In this document: positions 1-8,590 of the stretch, piece after piece
How the letters are laid out: each line of letters starts with the position of its first letter
How positions within the stretch are numbered: position 1 is the first letter of the stretch
Source of the DNA: Bacteroidaceae bacterium
GTDB taxonomy: Bacteria; Bacteroidota; Bacteroidia; Bacteroidales; Bacteroidaceae
Length of the DNA stretch: 53,722 nt
Direction: 5' to 3'
Assembly: GCA_016292045.1 (NCBI GenBank)
Contig: JAEEZX010000061.1
Location: forward strand, 1 to 53,722
The notes under the pieces: model-generated
Databases searched by the model: none
What the model was told of the DNA's origin: nothing
Seen by the model: the letters and a program-made list of their open reading frames with translations, nothing else
Program-made: the position numbers and the translations under genes

Positions 1-1299
1 ATGGGCGGCTCGAGACGCGGCAAGAGCATTGTTCTGCGTTCGCTGGAAGAGCTTTTCCTCAGCAAAGATATTGCAGAGAAAAATGCCGCAGTGAAAAGGG
101 CTGCCGACTACTCTCTGCTCAGCGAGAAGGAACAGAAAGAGGTGGCTCCACCAAGAGTGGTGATACGCATCTTCGACTCCATCCCGACGGCCATCGCACT
201 GCTCAAACAGATGCAGATAAACGGCGGCGGCGCAGTCTACCTGTCGTGCTCGGAGTGCGGTGAGTTGGGAAAGAAGATAGGCACAGTCTACTACTCTGTG
301 TTGCTCGACATGCTCAAAAAAGGCTACGATGGAGTCGGTGAGCCGTTCCTTCACGAAACATCCTCCAAGATTTATTTTGTTGAGTCGATGAAGATATTCT
401 CAAACATCGGAGGCACAGAGGACCCGATGTATAAGGTTTTCAGCCATTGCGATTCGGACGGTACACTATCGCGAGGTGTCGTGACGATTCTGGGCGAACC
501 CAAAAACGAGGAAACCGAAGGGCCGTACAAATCCCCGTCGTGGACGGATGAGCAGCTGCACATACTTCTCGAAGGAGCGAGCAGGCTACGTAATTTTGAC
601 AACCGATTTAACGAAAACCAAAACGAAAACCAAAACAATGATAAAGAAAGTGATGAGCGCGTGTATGAAGGCGCAAAAGACGGTGACGGCAGTGCTCCTA
701 CCGTTGAAGAGTATAATATCAGTCTGCAAAGAGAGCGTGAACGGCGTGCGCTCCGCATACCGACAATTGTCTCGTTCGGCAAGGAGATTAAGAGAGATTT
801 GGCGCGAATTGGTGAAATAACCGACGACTGCTGTTCCAGGGCCAACGAGATTGCACAGGGAATGTGCTATCTGCTCTATGTCGCTAACGGACTGGCAGAG
901 GTTCCAGAAGAGGAAAGAGACGCAAAATACCACGAGACACTGCACAGGATCTTCGATGTGGTGCGCTGGTGGATAAAACGTTCAATGGACTGCGCCATCT
1001 CAATTCAAACCGAACTGAATGCCAACAGCAAATCGCACCGCGAGAAAATCCGCATGGCCTACAAGCAGAGAGCCGGCGCGACGGTGGCAGAGAGCATCTA
1101 CAGGGAACGTAGTGCAGCCTTTGAGCAGTATGAAAAGGAGCACGAAGGGGAAACGGTGAGCGTGAGAGATGTGAGGGACGGATTCGAGCCGTTCAAGAGC
1201 CTCAGTCTGCGCACAATACACAGGTCGGTGAAAGAGCGCGGATGGAAACTGTGTGCCTTCGGAAAATATCGCGTGCCGGGAAAGGAGGTGGAGTCATGA
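1..1299 (+). CDS. DUF3987-like P-loop protein, 5'-truncated by window edge
   Basis: The reading frame is open from the first base, so the gene probably begins upstream. Residues 2-9 (GGSRRGKS) form a Walker A motif (GxxxxGKS). They are followed by a stretch resembling the DUF3987 primase/helicase-like family: PPRVVIRIFDSIPTAIALL, then an acidic segment around YLSCSECGELG and a run on the pattern YYSVLLDMLKKGYDG. A low-complexity Asn/Glu/Gln linker near residue 205 separates this from a C-terminal part. That part ends in a possible winged-helix segment (SLRTIHRSVKERGWKL). DUF3987 proteins are common in Bacteroidales mobile elements and prophages. The stop overlaps the next start (ATGA), so the two genes are probably translated together. 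The family assignment is by pattern only. Confidence 0.5.
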   Translation: MGGSRRGKSIVLRSLEELFLSKDIAEKNAAVKRAADYSLLSEKEQKEVAPPRVVIRIFDSIPTAIALLKQMQINGGGAVYLSCSECGELGKKIGTVYYSVLLDMLKKGYDGVGEPFLHETSSKIYFVESMKIFSNIGGTEDPMYKVFSHCDSDGTLSRGVVTILGEPKNEETEGPYKSPSWTDEQLHILLEGASRLRNFDNRFNENQNENQNNDKESDERVYEGAKDGDGSAPTVEEYNISLQRERERRALRIPTIVSFGKEIKRDLARIGEITDDCCSRANEIAQGMCYLLYVANGLAEVPEEERDAKYHETLHRIFDVVRWWIKRSMDCAISIQTELNANSKSHREKIRMAYKQRAGATVAESIYRERSAAFEQYEKEHEGETVSVRDVRDGFEPFKSLSLRTIHRSVKERGWKLCAFGKYRVPGKEVES

Positions 1300-1517
1300 A
1301 GAAATACCTCAGTACACTTGCAGACGAATACTACGGCGATGAGTATTCCAAATCTTGGGGGCGCAAACTTTTCCGCGAGGAAATGGAACAAAAGTTCGGA
1401 CACCATCTTACCCTGAAGAAGCGGCTGAAAAGACGCGGCCACCATCGTCGGAGTCCTCTGACACCGGCAATGCTGAAAGTCATAAAGGAGAGGATTGGAG
1501 AACCGGGAGAGATGTAA
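1296..1517 (+). CDS. small basic protein of unknown function (73 aa)
   Basis: This start was chosen because the ATG overlaps the upstream stop codon (ATGA) and follows AAAGGAGG, an unusually good Shine-Dalgarno sequence for this genome. The product is short, begins MKKYLSTLADEYYGDEYSK and is rich in Lys and Arg in its second half (LKKRLKRRGHHRRS). No family is recognised. Coupling to the P-loop protein suggests a related role, possibly in a mobile element. The stop codon lies inside a heptanucleotide repeat and a strong hairpin follows about 25 nt later, so this is the last gene of its transcript. Confidence 0.6.
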   Translation: MKKYLSTLADEYYGDEYSKSWGRKLFREEMEQKFGHHLTLKKRLKRRGHHRRSPLTPAMLKVIKERIGEPGEM

Positions 1518-1545
1518 GATGTAAGAAGAAAGAAGTAAGAGCGAA
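1511..1545 (+). repeat. heptanucleotide tandem repeat (GATGTAA-like, 5 units)
   Basis: Five successive 7-nt units run GATGTAA, GATGTAA, GAAGAAA, GAAGTAA, GAGCGAA. The first unit contains the stop codon of the preceding 73-aa gene, so the repeat starts exactly at the gene's 3' end. The reverse complement of the same unit recurs at 47311-47338. Confidence 0.75.
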
Positions 1546-1572
1546 AAGGTGCTGATTTTTCAGCGCCTTTTC
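1543..1572 (+). terminator. intrinsic terminator after the DUF3987-like pair
   Basis: A 13-bp stem (GAAAAGGTGCTGA pairing with TCAGCGCCTTTTC, one T-G wobble) encloses a TTTT loop at 1556-1559 and is followed by CTTTACTT. It closes the transcript of the two upstream genes. The A-rich left arm gives it some bidirectional character. Confidence 0.7.
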
Positions 1573-1578
1573 CTTTAC

Positions 1579-1605
1579 TTGGACAACTTTGACAAGTTTG
1601 ACAGG
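1579..1605. repeat. nonanucleotide tandem repeat (TTTGACAAG-like)
   Basis: Three 9-nt units run TTGGACAAC, TTTGACAAG, TTTGACAGG in the spacer before the RlpA-like gene. About 30 nt later a period-8 run (ACTTGTTT, ACTCGTCA, ACTCGTCT) follows at 1648-1671. ACTTGTCA-type words also occur upstream of the outer-membrane gene near 47235-47262. Confidence 0.5.
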
Positions 1606-1688
1606 AATATTTTGTGCAGCCAAAAGACAAAAGTATCATCTTGTCCACTTGTTTACTCGTCAACTCGTCTACTCTCCACTTTTTTTCG

Positions 1689-1696
1689 TATCTTTG
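1689..1696 (+). promoter_or_regulatory. Bacteroidetes -7 promoter element for the RlpA-like gene
   Basis: TATCTTTG fits TAnnTTTG, the -7 element of the Bacteroidetes primary sigma factor. The start codon is 24 nt downstream. No clear -33 TTTG is seen at the usual distance. Confidence 0.55.
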
Positions 1697-1720
1697 CCAT
1701 GCAAAACAGAAGAAGATACC

Positions 1721-2188
1721 ATGAAACGGATAATTATCATCATACTGTGTGCACTGCTCCACTCCATCGGAGAGGCACAGCAGATAATGACTATCCGGGG
1801 AAAAGCATCATACTACGCCGACAAGTTTCATGGCAGGAAAACAGCCAACGGAGAGCGCTACCACAAAGACAGCATGACATGCGCTCATCTGCGCTTCCCA
1901 TTCGGCACACGGCTGCTCGTGAGGCATCTGGGGAGCGGAAAGGAGGTCGTAGTGAGGGTGAACGACCGGGGCCCCTACTCCAACCGCTTTATTATCGACC
2001 TGTCGAAAACTGCTGCACGGGAACTGGGCATACTGCAACACGGGCATGCCGATGTGGAGCTGTCGCTCTACGACATTGTGGTGCCCTACAAAAAACAGGA
2101 AGAGCGGCTTGTCTTGCCGCCCTTCCAGGAATATCCTGACAGCTTCCCGCTGTTTATTCCGATACCGGAACCGCTAGTAAGGCCGTAA
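1721..2188 (+). CDS. RlpA-like double-psi beta-barrel protein (septal ring lytic transglycosylase family)
   Basis: The start at 1721 gives a signal peptide (MKRIIIIILCALLHSIGEAQ), so the product is exported. The mature protein is one RlpA-type double-psi barrel. GKASYYADKFHGRKTANGE is followed by CAHLRFPFGTRLLV and VVVRVNDRGPYSNRFIIDLS, the family's diagnostic motifs, including the Asp of NDRGP that corresponds to the catalytic acid of lytic RlpA proteins. There is no SPOR domain, so this is the short 155-aa form common in Bacteroidetes. By family it would act on glycan strands of peptidoglycan. A more upstream in-frame start lacks a signal peptide and lies before the promoter. Confidence 0.85.
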   Translation: MKRIIIIILCALLHSIGEAQQIMTIRGKASYYADKFHGRKTANGERYHKDSMTCAHLRFPFGTRLLVRHLGSGKEVVVRVNDRGPYSNRFIIDLSKTAARELGILQHGHADVELSLYDIVVPYKKQEERLVLPPFQEYPDSFPLFIPIPEPLVRP

Positions 2189-2207
2189 CGTTTCGGACAT
2201 CTTCACT

Positions 2208-3722
2208 CTACTGCGCCCTGTAAACCTTACCGTCGCGGACGTAGAAACCGCTCTTGGGTTTGGCTTTCAAACGACGGCCGTTGAGGTCGTAACATTGCCC
2301 CTCACTCTTAACTTTTAACTCTTCACTCTTAACTGCATTTATGCCCGTACTACTGTCAATGATGAAGATGTAAGTATTCAGACTGCGGGCCGGCATTTCG
2401 ACGACGACAGTCTTTGTGGGCTCATCGATGGCGATGGCATTCTTCTGACAGAGATTGGCTGTCTCATTGCCTGTTGACAGCCAATGTGTGCCGCTCTTCA
2501 CCTCAACGGGAAGTTTCAGGGTGAGGTCGTAGGCCGTCGCACTCGTATCGATAGCCATGACGATAATCGAATCGCCCTTGACGAAGGCTGAATACTCCAC
2601 AGCAGCCCCCTCACCGGAGGTCTTGTCACGTGATGTCTTCACCCGGGTGGAACCAGGGAGATTCTTCGAGAAATGGGACATGACAAAGGCACGGGGCAAC
2701 AGCTTGTTCTTAGTGTTGCCGGGATTGTACTGTGCCTCGCCAGTGCCGACGAAAGCCCAGTGGGCACGCATATACCAGTAGATATAGCCTGTGCAGCCTG
2801 CCAGCAGACATTCATTGACCTCCTCAGCGAAAATCAGCTGCTCGTGCCAGTTGGGCAGATGGTCAATATTGTCCGTACACGAATGCTCCGTCATCCACAC
2901 CTCCTTGCCGTACTCGGCAGCGAGAGTGGCAGCGGACTTCAGGTTACCCAATGGCGGATAACCGTAGATATGGCCCGCAATGATGTCAATCTGGTCGCGT
3001 GCCACGGCGTCATTAAGCAACACATTGGAATATTGGGGGTCGTAGCCCAACGGTTCGGCACTGATAAGACGCACACCGGGGAATTTCTCACGATCCAGCA
3101 TGTGTGCATAGTTCTTCACCAGATTCAGCTGCTGGTCAGGTGTGTAGAGACAACCGGAATAGTCGACCCACCAGTCGGGTTCGTTCTGGACGGTCACAGC
3201 ATCCACGTCAACACCGTGGTCGTGCATCCATCCCAGGAACGTGTTCAGCCAGGGGAAGAACTTATCGTAGCAGTCGGTACGCAGTTCGCCGCGCTGATAG
3301 CCCTGCTCCTCGGAATTGCCTCCCTTTGAAGTGCCGTTGGTCTTATAGTCGCCTGGAGGCGACCAGGGCGTGCCGAAGACGATGCCTCCACGCTCCTTGA
3401 CAACCTTGGCCGAAGGCAGCGAGCCGTTCCAGTCGTAGGGACTGTCCCAGCCGCCCCACTCGGGAATAATGATATCACCCTCAAAGTTGGGCGAGATCTC
3501 CATGCGCATGATGTTCAGCCCTATCTTAGACTGCGGGCCGTAGAGCAGTCGTACGGGATTTGTGTCAGTGCCATACGGACACATCGCGCCGTCGCAGCAA
3601 GCAGCACCGAAGCCGGTGATGTGCTGGTAGCTGGTGTTGTACACTACCAACGTGGAACGAAGGTTCGCACGGACTGTGGCAGTGACTGCCAGAAGGATGA
3701 TGGCTGTAAGAACTTTTTTCAT
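2208..3722 (-). CDS. secreted GH30 family glycoside hydrolase, probable glucuronoxylanase-type (subfamily 8-like)
   Basis: A 504-aa protein with a signal peptide (MKKVLTAIILLAVTATVRAN), a TIM-barrel catalytic domain, a small beta-sandwich and a T9SS-like tail (CYDLNGRRL...GFYVRDGKVYRAQ). The expected GH30 acid/base is E181 in TVQNEPDWW and the nucleophile is E279 in VWMTEHS. R319 in YIYWYMRAHW sits where GH30_8 enzymes keep the arginine that binds glucuronic-acid side groups of xylan, so glucuronoxylan is the likeliest substrate. Near the C-terminus, VKSEELKVKSE is encoded by a heptanucleotide tandem repeat (2304-2334) just before the tail. The outer-membrane barrel gene lies 11 nt upstream, and a polysaccharide-use role fits that context. 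Other GH30 specificities remain possible. Confidence 0.85.
   Translation of the reverse strand: MKKVLTAIILLAVTATVRANLRSTLVVYNTSYQHITGFGAACCDGAMCPYGTDTNPVRLLYGPQSKIGLNIMRMEISPNFEGDIIIPEWGGWDSPYDWNGSLPSAKVVKERGGIVFGTPWSPPGDYKTNGTSKGGNSEEQGYQRGELRTDCYDKFFPWLNTFLGWMHDHGVDVDAVTVQNEPDWWVDYSGCLYTPDQQLNLVKNYAHMLDREKFPGVRLISAEPLGYDPQYSNVLLNDAVARDQIDIIAGHIYGYPPLGNLKSAATLAAEYGKEVWMTEHSCTDNIDHLPNWHEQLIFAEEVNECLLAGCTGYIYWYMRAHWAFVGTGEAQYNPGNTKNKLLPRAFVMSHFSKNLPGSTRVKTSRDKTSGEGAAVEYSAFVKGDSIIVMAIDTSATAYDLTLKLPVEVKSGTHWLSTGNETANLCQKNAIAIDEPTKTVVVEMPARSLNTYIFIIDSSTGINAVKSEELKVKSEGQCYDLNGRRLKAKPKSGFYVRDGKVYRAQ
2304..2334 (-). repeat. heptanucleotide tandem repeat inside the GH30 coding sequence
   Basis: Four 7-nt units (ACTCTTA, ACTTTTA, ACTCTTC, ACTCTTA on the + strand; TAAGAGT in the sense of the gene) lie inside the gene. 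The repeat is translated in the one frame that avoids its TAA triplets, adding VKSEELKVKSE between the catalytic part and the T9SS-like tail. Confidence 0.8.
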
Positions 3723-3733
3723 AACTCAGGAAT

Positions 3734-4210
3734 TTACCAGTAAACTGCAACACCAAGCTTCAAACCGATGCGGCTGCCGTTGCTCCAGTCGTTGCAGCAG
3801 AGGTCGGCATAAACAGAAGGTTCGAGGCTGATATAGTGGTTCAGATAGAAGCAGTAGCCCACCTCGGGAACAAACTGGAACCAGTTGAAGGGCTCACCCT
3901 TGTGCTCGTACTGCAGACCCAGACCGGTGAACACACCGCACTTCTTGAAATAATAGCGGGCACCCAGGTTGAGCTTGAAGGCATTGTAGCCATCCTCGTG
4001 CTGATAACCCAGACCGGCACGCAGCATCCAGCAGTTCTGAATGAAGTAGCCGTAGTCGCCACCCAGTCCGAAGTAGAACTTCTCCGAACCGCCGTAACCG
4101 ATGCCGAGACCGGAGAGGTAGGTATTGCCATACTGAGTACCCTTCTCAAACTGGGCGTTAGCATTCACAGAAGCCAACACCAGAAGCAATGCAAAAATAA
4201 CTTTTTTCAT
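3734..4210 (-). CDS. small outer-membrane beta-barrel protein
   Basis: A 158-aa protein starting with a clear signal peptide (MKKVIFALLLVLASVNANAQ). The rest alternates short amphipathic strands rich in Gly, Tyr and Phe (for example YLSGLGIGYGGSEKFYFGLG and LRAGLGYQHEDGYNAFKLNLG) and ends in aromatic VAVYW, as expected for an eight-stranded barrel with a terminal aromatic residue. It sits between the CstA pair and the GH30 gene on the same strand with gaps of 30 and 11 nt, so it may share their transcript. The ligand or role cannot be told from sequence. Confidence 0.7.
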   Translation of the reverse strand: MKKVIFALLLVLASVNANAQFEKGTQYGNTYLSGLGIGYGGSEKFYFGLGGDYGYFIQNCWMLRAGLGYQHEDGYNAFKLNLGARYYFKKCGVFTGLGLQYEHKGEPFNWFQFVPEVGYCFYLNHYISLEPSVYADLCCNDWSNGSRIGLKLGVAVYW

Positions 4211-4240
4211 AGCAGATTAATTTTAGTTGTATGTGATTTA

Positions 4241-5611
4241 TTATAATATGTTCAAATGGAATCCTTCAGGAGCAACAAGTATGTAGAGCACCGACACCAC
4301 CGTCATGAAGACAGCGGGGATAAGTGCAATCCAAAAACATTTCCCCTTACGATACAGCCACACGGTGGCCGTCCACAGCATTATCATAGCCATCGTCTGA
4401 TTGGTCCACGCAAAATAGCGCCACAGCGCGTAGAAGTCCATCATCATGACAAAGGATGCTATCACGAAGAGAGGCAGGGAAAGAATGATGCGGCGCAGGA
4501 AAGTGTGCTGCCTCATATGGAGGAAATCAGCCGCAATAAGACGCGCGCTGCGGAAAGCAGTGTCACCGCTGGTGATGGGAGCTGCCACAACACCCAGCAC
4601 GGCAAGTACGGCACCCGCTGTACCAAGCCAATGGGTGCAAATCGTACGAACCACCACACTTGGATTACCCATTGACATCAGTTTGAAATAGGCCGAACCC
4701 TGTCCGGGCAACGTGTCTGCGAATTTGATGGAAGCTGCAGCCCATATCATAGCTACGACACCCTCCATAATCATTGCACCGTAGAATACCGGACGACCGT
4801 AGCGCTCGTTCTTCAGGCAGCGCGACATGAGAGGCGACTGCGTGGCATGGAATCCGCTGATGGCACCACAGGCTATCGTCACACAAACCATTGGGAAGAT
4901 GGGCACACTGAGAGGGTGGTGGTTGGCGGGATTATGGTTGACGAGAAATCCTTCATTGATTTCCGGCGTGTGACCTGGCATCACATAAATGCAAACCCCT
5001 ACTCCGACGGCCATCAGAAGCAAGGCCAAACCGAATACAGGGTATGCACGGCCGATAACTTTGTCGATAGGCAGAAGTGTGGCAAGAATAAAATAGGCAA
5101 AGATAATGGTCACCCAGAAGTTCGTAGAAAACCACCATCCCTGCGACGGCACAAGACTGTTGAGCAGAGCGGCAGGAGTGATGACAAACACCGTGCCTAC
5201 CCCCACGAGAAGCACCAAGGAAAGCACGCGCATAGCCTGCCGCATGGCATCACCGAGTTCATCGCCCACGATTTCAGGCAACGAGGCTCCGCCCTTACGG
5301 ACACTTATCATGCCGCAAAGGTAGTCGTGCACAGCTCCGGCAAAAATGCATCCGAAGACAATCCATATGTAGGCAATAGGGCCGAAGAGTATGCCCATGA
5401 TAGCTCCGAATATGGGGCCTGTGCCCGCAATATTGAGGAACTGTATCAGGAACACCCTCCGTGTGGGCAGCGGCATGTAGTCCACACCGTCGCATTTTGT
5501 GTCGCAGGGCATTGCGGCATCAGCTTTTACTCCGAAAATACGCTCTACGAAGGCTCCGTAAAAGAGATAGCCCAAGAACAACAGAACAAGAGCACCAGTA
5601 AATGTTATCAT
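4241..5611 (-). CDS. CstA-family peptide/pyruvate carrier (second of a tandem pair)
   Basis: A 456-aa integral membrane protein with about a dozen hydrophobic helices. It carries CstA-family signatures: FLIQFLNIAGTGPIFGAIMG near residue 60, HDYLCGMISVRKGGASLPE near residue 100 and CGAISGFHATQSPLMSRCLK near residue 255. CstA proteins (E. coli CstA, BtsT) import pyruvate or peptides during carbon shortage; E. coli members are about 700 aa, whereas short forms are usual in Bacteroidetes. The ATG overlaps the stop of the upstream paralogue by 4 nt (ATGA), so the pair is co-translated. Substrate is inferred from family only. Confidence 0.85.
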   Translation of the reverse strand: MITFTGALVLLFLGYLFYGAFVERIFGVKADAAMPCDTKCDGVDYMPLPTRRVFLIQFLNIAGTGPIFGAIMGILFGPIAYIWIVFGCIFAGAVHDYLCGMISVRKGGASLPEIVGDELGDAMRQAMRVLSLVLLVGVGTVFVITPAALLNSLVPSQGWWFSTNFWVTIIFAYFILATLLPIDKVIGRAYPVFGLALLLMAVGVGVCIYVMPGHTPEINEGFLVNHNPANHHPLSVPIFPMVCVTIACGAISGFHATQSPLMSRCLKNERYGRPVFYGAMIMEGVVAMIWAAASIKFADTLPGQGSAYFKLMSMGNPSVVVRTICTHWLGTAGAVLAVLGVVAAPITSGDTAFRSARLIAADFLHMRQHTFLRRIILSLPLFVIASFVMMMDFYALWRYFAWTNQTMAMIMLWTATVWLYRKGKCFWIALIPAVFMTVVSVLYILVAPEGFHLNIL

Positions 5612-7083
5612 CTTTTAAACTGATATTTAAGGAACAAGGTCGTGGTGAGAAGCGTGAAGATGCCACCTATCAGGTAGCCCGTCAGAGGCTGCAGGCCAAA
5701 ACCGTTATCATAATCTATAAGTATAAAGCAAGCACTCACACTGCACATAAACACAGCCGGAACGAAGGCGATGAGCCACGAATACTTCGGCCATAGTCCT
5801 CCGCCGTCGGTGCGATGACGCAACCAATGGGCGATGGTGAAGAACGTAAAGGTGGCCAGCACCTGATTAAACCAACTGACATAGAGCCACAGCACCTTGA
5901 AACTGGACACATTCAGCATCATCACAGCCACCAGAAAAAGAGGTACGGAAAGCAAGACACGACGCAGGATGGTCTTCTGCCCGTAACCGCTGAAATCTGC
6001 CAAAATAAGTCGTGCAGCGCGAAAAGCACTACCACCCGTACTGATGGGAGCAGCAACTATACCAAGCACAGCAAGCACCAGACCGGCCGTACCGAGCCAG
6101 TTGCGGCACATCATATCAACCACAATGGCAGGATTGACCTTCTGAGTGCCTCCTGCAGACATCAAATCGTAGAGATGCTGATAACTTCCGGCATACTTTA
6201 TAGAGGCTGCTGCCCATATCAGAGCCACAACGCCCTCTGTAACCATGGCGCCGTAGAAGCAGCGCAGGCCGTATTTCTCATTCTTCAGGCAGCGGCCCAT
6301 CATTGGCGACTGTGTGGCATGGAATCCGCTCACTGCACCGCAGGCAATGGTGATGAAGAGCCCGGGAAAGAGAGGTGTCACACCTTCACGCACAGGATAA
6401 TGGTCGGAAAATGCTGTTGAAATCGACGGAACCATACCAGGCTCTGTGAATATGCAGACACCGATGAGCACCGCCATCACCAGCAGAGCCACCCCGAAGA
6501 CGGGATAGATGTTGCCCATAATCTTGCTTACGGAAAAGACCGTGACGCAAAGATAGAAGGCGAACATGAGCACCGTCCAGAAGAGATTTGATGTGAGCAA
6601 GGCAGATGATGTGAACGATGCCATCAGATTCGTCATCAGTCCCGCAGGAATCATGATGAAAGACGCACCCACACAGACCATCAGCACGAGCGTCACCACA
6701 CGCATCACGAGACGGCAGGAACTACCCAGTTCATCACCGATAATTTCAGGCAAAGAGGCACCGTCACGACGGATGCTTATCATGCCGGCCATATAGTCGT
6801 GCATCGCACCTCCGAGCAAGCATCCGAAAACTATCCACAAGAATGCCGCAGGACCGTAGAGGATACCCATCAGGGCACCGAATATAGGACCTGTGCCTGC
6901 AATATTGAGGAATTGCACCGTATATACTTTCCATGTCGGCATCGGAGTGAAATCCACACCGTCACGGAGTGTGTCGCAAGGCATGGGACGACGCTCATCC
7001 ACGCCAAACACTTTTTCGACAAAAGTGCCGTAGATGAAGTAGCCAGCCAGCAAAACTACCAGAGAAATGATAAAACTCGCCAT
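5608..7083 (-). CDS. CstA-family peptide/pyruvate carrier (first of a tandem pair)
   Basis: A 491-aa multi-pass membrane protein, clearly paralogous to the downstream gene (shared YTVQFLNIAGTGPIFGALMG, HDYMAGMISIRRDGASLPE, CGAVSGFHATQSPMMGRCLK). It is slightly longer at the C-terminus, ending in extra hydrophobic helices and FLKYQFKR. The divergence suggests an old duplication with possible split of substrates. It is the first gene of the leftward group, with a -7 element at 7115-7122. The opposite promoter of the GHL10-type gene is only 13 nt away, so the two promoters are nearly back to back. Confidence 0.85.
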   Translation of the reverse strand: MASFIISLVVLLAGYFIYGTFVEKVFGVDERRPMPCDTLRDGVDFTPMPTWKVYTVQFLNIAGTGPIFGALMGILYGPAAFLWIVFGCLLGGAMHDYMAGMISIRRDGASLPEIIGDELGSSCRLVMRVVTLVLMVCVGASFIMIPAGLMTNLMASFTSSALLTSNLFWTVLMFAFYLCVTVFSVSKIMGNIYPVFGVALLVMAVLIGVCIFTEPGMVPSISTAFSDHYPVREGVTPLFPGLFITIACGAVSGFHATQSPMMGRCLKNEKYGLRCFYGAMVTEGVVALIWAAASIKYAGSYQHLYDLMSAGGTQKVNPAIVVDMMCRNWLGTAGLVLAVLGIVAAPISTGGSAFRAARLILADFSGYGQKTILRRVLLSVPLFLVAVMMLNVSSFKVLWLYVSWFNQVLATFTFFTIAHWLRHRTDGGGLWPKYSWLIAFVPAVFMCSVSACFILIDYDNGFGLQPLTGYLIGGIFTLLTTTLFLKYQFKR

Positions 7084-7114
7084 TATTCTGTGACGTATTT
7101 TTTCTATTCGGGCA

Positions 7115-7122
7115 CAAAGATA
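7115..7122 (-). promoter_or_regulatory. -7 promoter element for the cstA pair
   Basis: CAAAGATA on the + strand reads TATCTTTG on the minus strand, fitting TAnnTTTG. It is 32 nt before the start codon of the first CstA gene. Confidence 0.55.
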
Positions 7123-7134
7123 CGAAAAATTTTG

Positions 7135-7142
7135 TACCTTTG
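7135..7142 (+). promoter_or_regulatory. -7 promoter element touching a GTG start (leaderless candidate)
   Basis: TACCTTTG ends only 5 nt before the GTG start of the GHL10-type gene. If transcription begins the usual few bases after this element, the mRNA has almost no 5' leader. Confidence 0.5.
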
Positions 7143-7147
7143 CCTAC

Positions 7148-8557
7148 GTGAAAAGAATTATTCTCGTCTTATTAAGCATTTTTTCGCTCTGTGCCCGTGC
7201 GCAGAACGTCGAGCCGGCTCTTCCCTTCTCACTCAACGCACCGAAGCACGAAGTGAGAGGAGTGTGGCTCACAACACTTTGGGGACTCGACTGGCCTAAA
7301 ACGCGCGGCTCCGGAAACGCAGTTGCAGAAAAGCAGAAAGCCGACCTGTGTCGCATTCTCGATGAACTGAGCAGGGACGGCATCAACACAGTATTTCTCC
7401 AGACACGCGTACGAGGCACCGTGATATATCCCTCAAAGATAGAACCCTGGGACGGCTGCTTCACAGGAACAGAAGGCAAGGCTCCGAGCTACGACCCTCT
7501 GACCTTTGCCATCGAGGAATGCCACAAGAGAGGCATGGAACTGCATGCTTGGGTGGTGACGCTGCCGATGGGCAAGACACAGAATGCAAAGACCGTGCGG
7601 GCTATGCGTCTCATACGCCACGAAGGAGCCTACTACATGGACCCCACCCGTGCGGAAACAGCCTACTACATCGCTAATATCTGCCGTGAAATCATAACAA
7701 ACTACGATGTGGACGGTATACATTTCGACTACATACGTTACCCAGAACACTTCGCCAGGAAACGTCAGAAACCCGCTCTCATCACCCAAATCGTAGAGGA
7801 AAGCAACAAAGCCATCAAGACACTGAAACCGTGGGTACGTTTCTCCTGCTCACCCATAGGCAAGGCTGGTGACCTGGCACGACAGAGCGCGAAAGGATGG
7901 TCGGCAGAGGCTGTGGGACAGGAGGCTGTGAAGTGGCTTCGTACGGGACTGATGGATATGCTCTGCCCGATGATGTATTTCAAGGGCGACATCTTCTTCC
8001 CCTTTGCTGCCGACTGGCAGGAAAGAAGTCCCGAAAGAGGCATCATCGCTCCCGGTATGGGAATATACTTCCTTTCGCAACAGGAAAAGAACTGGCCGTT
8101 GGAGGAGATTACGCGCGAACTCTCGTTCCTGCGCCACATGGGACTGGGCGGTGCTGTCTATTTCCGTGAGCGCTTCCTTGCCGACAATGTGAAAGGTCTG
8201 CGCACATGGCTTCGCAACCAGTATTACACAGCTCCTGCTCTTTTACCTCCGATGGAGACCGCAGGAGAAGCAGAAAAGCCCCATCTAATCAGCACAAGCT
8301 GGGACGGCACACAGGGCATCATCACCGTGACGGGAGGCAGCAGGTATGTGCTCTACGCCTCCGGCAGAGACACCATAGATATCACCGATGCCTCTAACAT
8401 CGTGAAGATTGTATATGCCGACAGTGACAAATCGCACCCCACAGACATACGCTACGATATGCTCTCCGCACGGGCTTTCTCACTACATTTCGCCGTCACC
8501 GCTCTCGACCGTTACGGACATGAGAGCGAACCCGTCATGGTGGAGACGCAACGATAA
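7148..8557 (+). CDS. secreted GHL10/YngK-type glycosyl hydrolase
   Basis: The 469-aa product begins with a GTG codon; this start gives a complete signal peptide (MKRIILVLLSIFSLCARAQ) and no later start would. The mature part opens with HEVRGVWLTTLWGLDWP, the hallmark of the GHL10 (YngK, former DUF187) family. NTVFLQTRVRGTVIYPS and DGIHFDYIRYP follow; the latter carries acidic residues at the barrel position typical of the active site. The C-terminal 110 residues look like a beta-sandwich (DGTQGIITVTGGSRYVLYA). By family it would hydrolyse a cell-wall or dietary glycan outside the cytoplasm. The metalloprotease gene follows 33 nt downstream with no visible promoter, so the two are probably co-transcribed. 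Confidence 0.85.
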   Translation: MKRIILVLLSIFSLCARAQNVEPALPFSLNAPKHEVRGVWLTTLWGLDWPKTRGSGNAVAEKQKADLCRILDELSRDGINTVFLQTRVRGTVIYPSKIEPWDGCFTGTEGKAPSYDPLTFAIEECHKRGMELHAWVVTLPMGKTQNAKTVRAMRLIRHEGAYYMDPTRAETAYYIANICREIITNYDVDGIHFDYIRYPEHFARKRQKPALITQIVEESNKAIKTLKPWVRFSCSPIGKAGDLARQSAKGWSAEAVGQEAVKWLRTGLMDMLCPMMYFKGDIFFPFAADWQERSPERGIIAPGMGIYFLSQQEKNWPLEEITRELSFLRHMGLGGAVYFRERFLADNVKGLRTWLRNQYYTAPALLPPMETAGEAEKPHLISTSWDGTQGIITVTGGSRYVLYASGRDTIDITDASNIVKIVYADSDKSHPTDIRYDMLSARAFSLHFAVTALDRYGHESEPVMVETQR

Positions 8558-8590
8558 AACCACGATAAACAAACATTAAAAACACACAAT

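Noticed and set aside
1549..2139. 196-codon open frame (+) overlapping the RlpA-like gene
   Set aside because: Out-of-frame shadow; the RlpA frame has signal peptide and diagnostic motifs.
4847..5623. 258-codon open frame (+) opposite the cstA gene
   Set aside because: Antisense to a conserved membrane protein; charged, low-complexity translation without motifs.
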